Position numbers and translations under genes: made by a program. A stretch of 64,000 nt of DNA, from assembly GCA_963608705.1 (NCBI GenBank), contig CAVDHB010000050.1:42281-106280 (forward strand). Reading direction: 5' to 3'. Origin of the DNA: CAVDHB01 sp963608705. GTDB taxonomy: Bacteria > Bacteroidota > Bacteroidia > Bacteroidales > Bacteroidaceae. Below the pieces are notes generated by a model. The model had not been told where the DNA came from and did not search any database. It saw nothing but the letters and a program-made list of their open reading frames with translations. Below are positions 53,114 through 61,042 of the stretch, one piece after another. The stretch's first letter is position 1. Every line of letters starts with the position of its first letter.

Positions 53114-54535
53114 TTATTTATTATAAGTAACCTTGACGGATGAAAGCTTCACCCAGCCTTTACCATTAATCTGACAGACGAAACCCACATTCAATGTAGT
53201 AGTTTGTGTCAATGTTACCACTACATCTTTCGTGTGCTTGTTTTTATTGTCTGTGATCCGATAGCTGTTCAGCACACCAGTCACGTCCGTAAGCTCCCAA
53301 TTTCTACTTTTTTCTATTAAATCAGGTATGTTCTTTTCCGAAGCTACGAACCAAGCCCCAAAGCGTCCGCTGCTCTTGCCACACTCTTTGACATCCAGAT
53401 GGAAAGTGTATTTGCCACGTGGAAGTGTAACGGTCTGATAAAGCTTTGCGTTTTCTTTGGCTTTTTTATAATCCCAACCACACTGCATAATAAGAATATC
53501 AGGCGTGCAGGCATCATTACCGAACCCTTCTACAATCCAACCTTCAGGGTTAGCTGCTTGTGGAGTACTATTCCCAAGTTTCTGCCATTCTCCAACAGGA
53601 GTAAACGGTGCCACACTATTCTTTAACACGGAAGAAGTCACGTCCTCGTTATCCACCAGCACCTTGGGTACACCCGCCTTCACAGGAGGCACATCGCCAA
53701 ATTTCACAGCCACGTATCCACCAGGCTTGAATCCATTAGGTATTTGCGCGGTAATCTGTGTGTTGTTCATGGAATCAGGTTTCACAGTGATGGTATCTCC
53801 CACAGCCTCCGAGTTTACAAAAAGCAATGAGGTGTGCTGGATATCGAAGTCTTCCCATCCGCTTCCAGTAATATTCAACTGGTCTCCTTCCACATACAAT
53901 TCATCCGACACGGCCACAGAAGGAGCCGCTCCCACAGTCAAGGACTGTTTCAGTACCTCCTGTCCATAAAGTGTCACGGAAAGCTCCGTATTTCCCACCA
54001 GAACTTCCTTCGGCACCGCCACGGAGAAACTTTGCTTACCCTTTGCCGAGGTATAGCCGGAAATGGTGGTAGCCAGACCACCGACCGTCACTTTCAGATT
54101 CGTCGCCTTATCCTCCAAGTTCTCCGCATTCACCGAGAAGTTGGTGGAGGCGTACACCTTGGTTTTCGGCACAGTCAGTTTCGGTGTGATGACGGTAATC
54201 ACACTGTCCGTGGCCAACTTCTCATCGCCTAACTGCAAAGACAGTTTTCCCGTCTTCGCCCCATTCGGCAACACAAACTCCATCGCCTCGTCATCGCAGG
54301 AGTTCACCGTGCAAACGCTCTCCCCCACGGTGACTTTCAGCAAATCGGCGGAAGCGCCCAAATGTTTTCCATATACCGCAATGGGCTGTCCGGCATATCC
54401 TTTGGCGGGACTGATGGAAGTAATCTCCATCTTGCCGTCGGAAAACACCATGTCCACCACTTCCGCAGCCTCGTCGCAAGAGGTCAAGGCCGTCGTCGCG
54501 CCCAGCATCAATATGCCATATACTATTCTTTTCAT
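53114..54535 (-). CDS. Surface glycan-binding candidate with IPT/TIG domains
   Basis: 473 residues, lipobox ATTALTSCDEA. IPT/TIG (Ig-like) domains run in tandem: about 35-110 (MEITSISPAKGYAGQPIAVYGKHLGAS), about 110-195 (KLTVPKTKVYASTNFSVNAENL) and about 200-290 (LYVEGDQLNITGSGWEDFDI). The C-terminal domain (about 330-473: LPRGKYTFHLDVKECGKSSGRFGAWFVASEK) resembles DUF5013, a jelly-roll-like domain found in SusE/SusF-position proteins. It shares this domain with the next gene upstream. Such proteins bind polysaccharide at the cell surface and hand it to SusC/SusD. It lies 13 bases upstream of the lyase. Confidence 0.82.
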   Translation of the reverse strand: MKRIVYGILMLGATTALTSCDEAAEVVDMVFSDGKMEITSISPAKGYAGQPIAVYGKHLGASADLLKVTVGESVCTVNSCDDEAMEFVLPNGAKTGKLSLQLGDEKLATDSVITVITPKLTVPKTKVYASTNFSVNAENLEDKATNLKVTVGGLATTISGYTSAKGKQSFSVAVPKEVLVGNTELSVTLYGQEVLKQSLTVGAAPSVAVSDELYVEGDQLNITGSGWEDFDIQHTSLLFVNSEAVGDTITVKPDSMNNTQITAQIPNGFKPGGYVAVKFGDVPPVKAGVPKVLVDNEDVTSSVLKNSVAPFTPVGEWQKLGNSTPQAANPEGWIVEGFGNDACTPDILIMQCGWDYKKAKENAKLYQTVTLPRGKYTFHLDVKECGKSSGRFGAWFVASEKNIPDLIEKSRNWELTDVTGVLNSYRITDNKNKHTKDVVVTLTQTTTLNVGFVCQINGKGWVKLSSVKVTYNK

Positions 54536-54556
54536 TTTTCTTACGATTTTGGATGG

Positions 54557-55723
54557 TTACTTACGTTCAATCTTGACATCCTTGACAAGGATGGTATTAC
54601 CCTTAGCCAGCCAGGTGGCAAACCCAAGACGCACCTTCTTTGTATCGGAAAGTGTGACTTCGAAAGTATATGTCTGCGGTGTCTTTCCCGTTTGATTTGA
54701 AAGCATGACTTTCCCCAGCACGTTCGTATTATCCGTGAAATCCTTACTTGGTTTGTCTTTGATAGTCGGGAAGTCGATGTCATCGTTCATCACCGCGAAG
54801 AAAGCCGCATACCTTCCTGAGCTCTTGTTATCCTCTGCCACGTTAATCGTGAAAGTGTACGTACCCTTCGGAAGAGTAGTCACCTGATACATACTGGCAT
54901 CGTAATTATTGTTACCGTTCAAACGAATCACACCGTCAGGATAATCGTTGGTAAACCAGAGAGAGCCTCCATTGTCAAAACCTCCCTCGAACATCCAGTT
55001 CTTGGCTATAGCCCATTCACTGTCTCCTCTCGGCACCGTGGTCTGGAACGGAGCGGAATGGTTAGGCAGGAAAATATCCGTCACATCGCCCTTCTTGTCG
55101 GGGTTCACGAACGTAGGTCCTTCGTAGGGATACTTGTTGATTTCCACATAAAGCTTGCCCGCATCCTGGAACGTCTGCGGTACTTCTATGAGGATAGCGT
55201 TGTCTTTCAGACTCTTGATATTCGCCACATCGTCCCCGATTTTTGCGGTCACCGCCTTGATGTCCGTACCAAAGCCCGTACCCGTCAGTGTGATGACATC
55301 GCCGGCTTTGGCAAAGATGTCCCCAAGCTGATTGTCGCTCTTCGCTGAGTCGAACTCAGGTGTGGGCATGGGCGTGAAGTCGGAGATGGAGTCCAGCTGA
55401 TGTGTCCAGCATTTCAATCCGACCCTGCCGGCATTCGCCTCTTTGGGAATCACCACGATGATACGGTTGTTGGTGCAAGACAGTATGGAATCTGTCCACA
55501 CACCGCCAAATCCCACTTTGATAGCCTTTGCCTCCTCGCCGAAATTGTTTCCCTCGATAATCATGTGGGAAAGCACATACCCTTTTTCTGGAGACACACT
55601 GCTGACAGTAGGCGCCGGGTAGACATACTCCTTAATCTGTGCGTCAGGCTCGCAGGAAGTCGCCGCACACAGCAACGCCCCTCCGAAGCCAATCATGTAT
55701 ATTTTGCTTTTTATCGCTTTCAT
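54557..55723 (-). CDS. Second surface glycan-binding candidate with IPT/TIG domains
   Basis: 388 residues, with a short lipobox-like LLCAATSCEPDA. Two TIG-type domains (about 33-120: VSSVSPEKGYVLSHMIIEGNNFG; about 125-210: AGDVITLTGTGFGTDIKAV) precede a DUF5013-like C-terminal domain (about 230-388: LPKGTYTFTINVAEDNKSSGRYAAFFAVMNDD, ending LATWLAKGNTILVKDVKIERK-like). The C-terminal domains of this protein and its neighbour match at KGTYTF and KSSGR, so they are paralogues after duplication. The shorter one lacks one TIG domain. Position after SusD fits a SusE-like role. Confidence 0.82.
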   Translation of the reverse strand: MKAIKSKIYMIGFGGALLCAATSCEPDAQIKEYVYPAPTVSSVSPEKGYVLSHMIIEGNNFGEEAKAIKVGFGGVWTDSILSCTNNRIIVVIPKEANAGRVGLKCWTHQLDSISDFTPMPTPEFDSAKSDNQLGDIFAKAGDVITLTGTGFGTDIKAVTAKIGDDVANIKSLKDNAILIEVPQTFQDAGKLYVEINKYPYEGPTFVNPDKKGDVTDIFLPNHSAPFQTTVPRGDSEWAIAKNWMFEGGFDNGGSLWFTNDYPDGVIRLNGNNNYDASMYQVTTLPKGTYTFTINVAEDNKSSGRYAAFFAVMNDDIDFPTIKDKPSKDFTDNTNVLGKVMLSNQTGKTPQTYTFEVTLSDTKKVRLGFATWLAKGNTILVKDVKIERK

Positions 55724-55740
55724 GTTTCGTTCCTTTGAAA

Positions 55741-57486
55741 TTAATAGCCAGGATTCTGCTTCAAGTTTCCGTTCAGGTTAATCTGACGCTGCGGGATAGG
55801 CCAGAGGTAGTCACGTTTCTCCACATTGAAATTCGCTTTTGAGTCCAATACAATGCAAGAGACATTTCCCACGGCTGTCTGCACCTTCGTCTCCCCATAA
55901 GGATAGTCTGTAGGCTTGTATTTGCCAGTGGCTTTTCCGTCGGCACCCCTGTAAATGGTCGGATATTCCTGTCCACCCACCACACGGCCGCAACGGTCGG
56001 CGTTCAGTGATTTCTCCGAAATGCCCCACCGTTTCAAGTCATCGAAACGGAAGCCTTCCATAAACAGCTCCACCGCACGCTCACGGCGAATTTCCTGCAA
56101 CATATCCAGTCCGTTGTCATTCACCAACTGGTTTGTCAAGTTGGCCACCCCCGCACGCTTACGCAACTGGTTGATGGTGGCGTTCAAATCCGCGTCCGTA
56201 ATACTTCCGTTACGCTCGTACAAAGCCTCCGCCAAGTTCAGATACACTTCCGCCAGCCTCATAGTAGGATAGTTAGCGGACTCATCCTTGGCCTTGCTAT
56301 GGTTGTCATTGTGGAATTTCCGCACCGCATAGCCAGACCGTCCAGAATTGGTGGCAGCGTCATGCGCCGGAGTATTGATATAGGCGGCCAGACGTTTGTC
56401 ACGGTTCTTGAACTCATCATCCGGGTTCACATAGCCTTGGAATTGTGGATTCTCCGTGTCCTTGTAGGCAATGGGAAGACCGTTCCTGCACACGAACATA
56501 TCCATCAATGTGCGGCTTGCGTCTATCTTGTTCAATGTCTCGTTCAAGTTCACCGTACCCTTTTTCAAATTGAAGTCATAGACTTGGTAAATCATGAACT
56601 CGTTATTGTCCTTCTTTGAATAGCCATTGGTACCCTCTCCGTTCTCCAGCTGGAAAAGATAATACAACGCATTGTCTCCTCCTTTGGTGAAAAGAGAATA
56701 GCCTCCGTTCTGAATCACATCCCGGTTCAAGCGTATGCTCTCATCCAAAAAGGCGTTCACTTGGTCGCTCTTCGGCCCTGCGCTTCCCTCGAAGTCCGTG
56801 GTGGTCTTGTTATATTTCCGCCATGTAGCCTCGTACAACAGGACACGGGCTTTGAACGCCTCGGCGGCGTATTTTCCGATTCGTCCCTTTTGGTCATCTT
56901 GAATTTCCTTGTCACGGGGCAGACGGGCAATCGCCTCATCCAAGTCAGAAAGTATCTGGTCTACCACTTCATAACGGCTGTTACGAGGCGCTGTCATCTC
57001 TGGAGAATCCGTGTCAAGCACGCCCAGCACGATAGGCACTCCTCCGAAACGTTTGAGAAGGTTGAAATAACTCATGGCACGGAAGAAATAGCCTTCTCCC
57101 AAAGGCACGGCGATTTCATTCTTGTTGGCGTAGCCGTCCGCTTTTTGAAACAAAATATTAATGGTACGTATGTTTCCGTAGTTTCCCGTCCAGTTACCAT
57201 CATCCATGCCTACCTGAATACCGCCATGTCCTACGTCAGACGAATAACCACTGTAAGCGGAAAGGTCGGAAGAACAATCGAAATTGCCGTATGCACCAGG
57301 CCAACCCGGCAATTGGCCGTAGAACTGGTTGGCGTATTCCTGAAAGTCAGACGCACGCTGGAAATAGACCACATCCGTCTTCGAGTCCAACGGCTTAAGG
57401 TCAAGGAACGTGTCCTGGCAAGAGGCCAGTCCCAGTCCCGCAAGGCAGCACAGCGTGTATATGTATTGTTTTTTCATTGTTTTCAT
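55741..57486 (-). CDS. SusD/RagB family nutrient-binding lipoprotein (lyase locus)
   Basis: 581 residues. Starts MKTMKKQYIYTLCCLAGLGLASCQD; the second Met (57477) is also possible. The lipobox LGLASC supports surface anchoring. Helices typical of SusD are GEGYFFRAMSYFNLLKRFGGVPI, AAEAFKARVLLYEATWRKYNK, TMRLAEVYLNLAEALYERNGSITDADLNATINQLRKRAGVANL, and RRERAVELFMEGFRFDDLKRW; it ends PIPQRQINLNGNLKQNPGY. It follows its SusC partner by 11 bases and would capture the polysaccharide or oligosaccharide made by the lyase. Confidence 0.95.
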   Translation of the reverse strand: MKTMKKQYIYTLCCLAGLGLASCQDTFLDLKPLDSKTDVVYFQRASDFQEYANQFYGQLPGWPGAYGNFDCSSDLSAYSGYSSDVGHGGIQVGMDDGNWTGNYGNIRTINILFQKADGYANKNEIAVPLGEGYFFRAMSYFNLLKRFGGVPIVLGVLDTDSPEMTAPRNSRYEVVDQILSDLDEAIARLPRDKEIQDDQKGRIGKYAAEAFKARVLLYEATWRKYNKTTTDFEGSAGPKSDQVNAFLDESIRLNRDVIQNGGYSLFTKGGDNALYYLFQLENGEGTNGYSKKDNNEFMIYQVYDFNLKKGTVNLNETLNKIDASRTLMDMFVCRNGLPIAYKDTENPQFQGYVNPDDEFKNRDKRLAAYINTPAHDAATNSGRSGYAVRKFHNDNHSKAKDESANYPTMRLAEVYLNLAEALYERNGSITDADLNATINQLRKRAGVANLTNQLVNDNGLDMLQEIRRERAVELFMEGFRFDDLKRWGISEKSLNADRCGRVVGGQEYPTIYRGADGKATGKYKPTDYPYGETKVQTAVGNVSCIVLDSKANFNVEKRDYLWPIPQRQINLNGNLKQNPGY

Positions 57487-57497
57487 GCGTTAAGAGT

Positions 57498-60400
57498 TTA
57501 GAATGTCACGTTCAGTCCGAACGACCATGTACGCGCGAAAGGATAGCCATTATTGTTGGACACCTCTCCCATTTCCGGGTCGAAGCCGTCATCGATGCTT
57601 GTCCACTCCCACAAGTCGTTGCCAGAGAAGTACACACGCACTTTTTCCAAAAACACCTTCCGTGTCCATTGCTTCGGCAAGGTATAGCCCACCACCAATG
57701 ATTTAAGGCGGATGTAGCGGCTGTTCTGGAGCATGAAGTCGTTGTTGTCATAGTTCCAGTCTCCTCGTTGCGTCTGGGTAGTCAAACGTGGATACTTCGC
57801 ATCTTGATGGTCTTCTGTCCATGTCTTACCCAAGAAACTGGGGTTCTGGTTCGTGTACATCGCATAGAACGGACGCGCCATCCAGCCGGAACGCATGATA
57901 TACTGCTTGCCCACTCCTTGGAAGAACAGGTTGAGGTCTATTCCCTTCCAGGAAGCGCCGGCGTTTACGCCGAACGTGAAATGCGGATTGGCGTCGCCCA
58001 CATACTGCAAGTCACTGTTCTCGTTGCCAATGCTGGTTATCTTGTAGTCACCGTTCAAATCCAGACGTTTCGTATCACCAGGACGCAGCTCGGAAACAGA
58101 TCCTTTTTTCACCCCAGAGAGATCCGCTCCTCCATTATTGTAAAGAGCGTAGTAACGGTCTACCTCCGCCTGGTCTTTGAAGAAGCCGTCTGTACGGTAC
58201 AAAAACCAGGAGTTCAACGGATAACCGTTCACCGTCCGGTTCTTACCCGCTCCATAGGCATCGGCGCCTTCCATCTCTTTCAGCAAGCTTCGGGTATCTC
58301 CAATGTTGAAGCCCACATTATAGGAGAAATCACCGATATTGTCCCGCCAGTTGATTTGGAACTCCCATCCTTTCACGTTGAGATGTCCGCTGTTGGTCTT
58401 CGGCATCGTTCCTCCTAACACACCGGGCCAGGTGACGTTCGTCAACATTCCGCGGTTGTCCTTGATGAAGTAGTCGAAGGAGGTGGTCAGTCTGTTTCGG
58501 AAGAAGTTCAAGTCAATACCGAAGTTCAGTTGCTCCACTCGTTCCCATGTACGGTTCAGGCTCACCAAACCAGAATTGCTCAGCCCACTGACAATGTTCG
58601 TGCTGGGTGTAGACCCGTTCCCAAGATAGAGCGTACCCTTTGTAATCGTGGACACATAGTCATAATTTCCCAAGCCCACATCGTTTCCGGAAGCACCGTA
58701 ACTCAGACGCAGCTTACCGAAGTTGAGCACATTAGTCAAGGCTTGCATGAAGTTCTCCGCCGTGAACACCCATCCCGCAGACACGGAGGCGAAATTCTTG
58801 AAACGGTGTCCGGGTGCGAATTTGGAGTTTCCGTCCCGTCTGCCCATCACTTCCAACAAGTATTTCTCCATGTAGTTGTAGTTCAACTTCGCGATGTAGG
58901 AATAAGTGCCATTATGTCCTTTTCCACCAGACTGTCCCATCGTCCCCGTAGCGAGGCTGATGTCATACACACCGTTGTCCTCAAACTTCTCACGGGCCGT
59001 CAGCAAGTTGGAATAGTTGGATTTCTCCGCATTGATACCGAACATAGCTGACACATTATGCTTTCCCGCAAACGTGCCATCGTATTTCAGCAAAGCCGAG
59101 TAATATTGGTACAGGCTGTTGTTCGCCCACACCATGTAACCGGGATTGTTCATATCCTTCAAGTTTCCGGGGTTGTCTGGATACATCAGAGACTGTTGCG
59201 TATTGGACACGATACTGGTCGCAGGATTGCCGTACCAGTCGTATGTCTGCACAGGCAGCACATAACGCTCACGTCTGTATTCCTCGTTCTGGAAGGAAGC
59301 CATCCCCTCGAAAGAGATGCCTTTCCATATTTTCACGATGGCTTTCAAGTCCACACGGGTAATCAAACTCTTCTTGTTGTCCCGTCCACCATCGGAAGTG
59401 GCCGCCACCGACTGACGATTTCCTACATTACCAAAGTTGGCGTACCATTGTCCATAAGGGTTCTTTGCAGGGAACAAGCCCGGGTCGTTTCCATAAGCGG
59501 AATTGTCCAGTCCGGCAGAAGGAGAGGAGGTGTTGGTCTTAATCATGCTGGCGTTGGTCTCCAAACGCAACCATTTTGTCATCCACACTCCGTAATTCAA
59601 TCGGAGGTTCAACTGTTTCTGCCCATCATAGGCCGTGGCCAAGTTTCCTTGGTTGTCGGCATACTCGGCTGAAAGACGGTAGTCCATCTTCTCGGTACTT
59701 CCCGAAAGGCTGACATTATGCTGGTATGAGAAACGAGTGGCGAAAAGCTCTTCGATACGGTTAGCGTCCGCCAGGAAAATCTTACCCCAGGCAGTAGTCT
59801 CGTAAAAGCCCGGCTTGCCACTTTGCATGGCTTCCATATTCTCCTTTGAAACCCAGTTCCACCAGTAGGGATTCTTTTCCTCTTTGTTCGCCTCCAGGAA
59901 CATCGTGGCGTATTGTGACATACTTGGGGAGAAACCCGTGATACCGTTGGTGGCGAAACGCATATTGAAGTTATAGTCTACGGTCAGTTTTCCTTTACCT
60001 TTCTTCGTGGTGACTAAAATCACACCGTTAGCGGCTTTCGCACCATAGATGGAGGCGGCGCCGTCTTTCAGCACACTGATGCCCTCAATATCGTCCATGT
60101 TCAAGTTCTGAAACGCGGAACCGTTCAAAGCCGGCACACCGTCGATGATAATCAACGGAGAACCACCGTTCACACTCGTGGCACCACGGATTTGGAAAGC
60201 CAGTCCCTCGTTACCCGGACGAGGAGAGGAACGAGTGACCACCAAACCCGGAGTCTGTCCCTGCAAGGCCAGACCCACATTGGTGATGGCACGGCTCTGC
60301 AACGCCTCCTTGCCCACTGTCTCAATAGACCCGGACAAAGTGGCTTTCTTTTGCACACCATAACCTACCACCACCAGCTCATTCAGCGACTGGCTGTTAT

Positions 60401-60776
60401 CGGTAAGGGTGACCTTCAGTTCATTCTCTTTTCCAATGGAAACGATTTTCTTTTCATAGCCAACGTAACTAAAGGTGAGACTTTTCGCATCAGAAGGTAC
60501 GGGTAATACGAAGTGGCCGTCCAAGTCGGTCACGACACCGACAGATTTCCCTGACACGGACACATTCACACCGATAAGGGGTTCCCCTTTCTCATCCACC
60601 ACCGTACCTTTGAGTGTACGTTGCTGTTGTTGCGCTACCTCCATTCCCGTAGCGGAAGTGGAAGCGAAGGCCGTTGTCCCCAAAGGGAAAAAGCTCATTA
60701 GTCCCAACGCGAGTACTAATCGCTTTGTCAATTCGGGCGCACCCGACCTTACATTGATTGAAGAGTAATTCATCAT
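57498..60776 (-). CDS. SusC/RagA family TonB-linked outer-membrane transporter (lyase locus)
   Basis: 1092 residues. The first two codons are both Met; the signal peptide is about residues 20-45 (LTKRLVLALGLMSFFPLGTTAFA). The carboxypeptidase-regulatory domain (about 50-130: RTLKGTVVDEKGEPLIGVNVSVSGKS), TonB box region ELVVVGYGVQKKATLSG, plug (about 135-245: GLALQGQTPGLVVTRSSPRPG, IIIDGVPALNGSAFQNLNMDDI, IYGAKAANGVILVTTKKG) and barrel ending YPFARTWSFGLNVTF are all clear. It imports oligosaccharides under TonB power. It heads the locus SusC - SusD - two TIG proteins - lyase. Confidence 0.96.
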   Translation of the reverse strand: MMNYSSINVRSGAPELTKRLVLALGLMSFFPLGTTAFASTSATGMEVAQQQQRTLKGTVVDEKGEPLIGVNVSVSGKSVGVVTDLDGHFVLPVPSDAKSLTFSYVGYEKKIVSIGKENELKVTLTDNSQSLNELVVVGYGVQKKATLSGSIETVGKEALQSRAITNVGLALQGQTPGLVVTRSSPRPGNEGLAFQIRGATSVNGGSPLIIIDGVPALNGSAFQNLNMDDIEGISVLKDGAASIYGAKAANGVILVTTKKGKGKLTVDYNFNMRFATNGITGFSPSMSQYATMFLEANKEEKNPYWWNWVSKENMEAMQSGKPGFYETTAWGKIFLADANRIEELFATRFSYQHNVSLSGSTEKMDYRLSAEYADNQGNLATAYDGQKQLNLRLNYGVWMTKWLRLETNASMIKTNTSSPSAGLDNSAYGNDPGLFPAKNPYGQWYANFGNVGNRQSVAATSDGGRDNKKSLITRVDLKAIVKIWKGISFEGMASFQNEEYRRERYVLPVQTYDWYGNPATSIVSNTQQSLMYPDNPGNLKDMNNPGYMVWANNSLYQYYSALLKYDGTFAGKHNVSAMFGINAEKSNYSNLLTAREKFEDNGVYDISLATGTMGQSGGKGHNGTYSYIAKLNYNYMEKYLLEVMGRRDGNSKFAPGHRFKNFASVSAGWVFTAENFMQALTNVLNFGKLRLSYGASGNDVGLGNYDYVSTITKGTLYLGNGSTPSTNIVSGLSNSGLVSLNRTWERVEQLNFGIDLNFFRNRLTTSFDYFIKDNRGMLTNVTWPGVLGGTMPKTNSGHLNVKGWEFQINWRDNIGDFSYNVGFNIGDTRSLLKEMEGADAYGAGKNRTVNGYPLNSWFLYRTDGFFKDQAEVDRYYALYNNGGADLSGVKKGSVSELRPGDTKRLDLNGDYKITSIGNENSDLQYVGDANPHFTFGVNAGASWKGIDLNLFFQGVGKQYIMRSGWMARPFYAMYTNQNPSFLGKTWTEDHQDAKYPRLTTQTQRGDWNYDNNDFMLQNSRYIRLKSLVVGYTLPKQWTRKVFLEKVRVYFSGNDLWEWTSIDDGFDPEMGEVSNNNGYPFARTWSFGLNVTF

Positions 60777-60893
60777 AAGGTTGAATTTGTGTTACTTTTC
60801 TTTGGTAATTATCGTACAGGTTTAAATAAGGCGTACACAGACATTAAAAACATGATTGCAAGTTAGTACAATGTAATTTTCTGTTCTGCACTG

Positions 60894-60901
60894 CAAAGAT
60901 A
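60894..60901 (-). promoter_or_regulatory. Candidate -7 box of the lyase locus
   Basis: The minus strand reads TATCTTTG, a TAnnTTTG match, about 118 nt before the SusC start. A CAAA (TTTG on the minus strand) at 60927-60930 is 25 nt upstream, longer than the usual 19-21 spacing, so activation by the adjacent regulator may be needed (inference). Confidence 0.5.
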
Positions 60902-61001
60902 AATGAAAAGTAACACCGGTTGGACACAAAAAGACAACCAAGATGTATATCTCAAAGGGGAAGCACAAGTATTCGCATAAACAGCTGATTATCAGGTACA
61001 G

Positions 61002-61037
61002 TATTTCCGTAGCACAAATTTGTGCTACGGAAATACA
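61002..61037. other. Perfect 36-nt palindrome at the regulator gene end
   Basis: GTATTTCCGTAGCACAAA (61002-61019) is followed directly by its exact reverse complement (61020-61037). It ends 5 bases before the last base of the regulator gene stop codon and lies about 225 nt upstream of the SusC start. No U run follows, so it is not a standard terminator. It may be a hairpin terminator, an operator or a dispersed repeat. Confidence 0.85.
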
Positions 61038-61042
61038 ACAGA

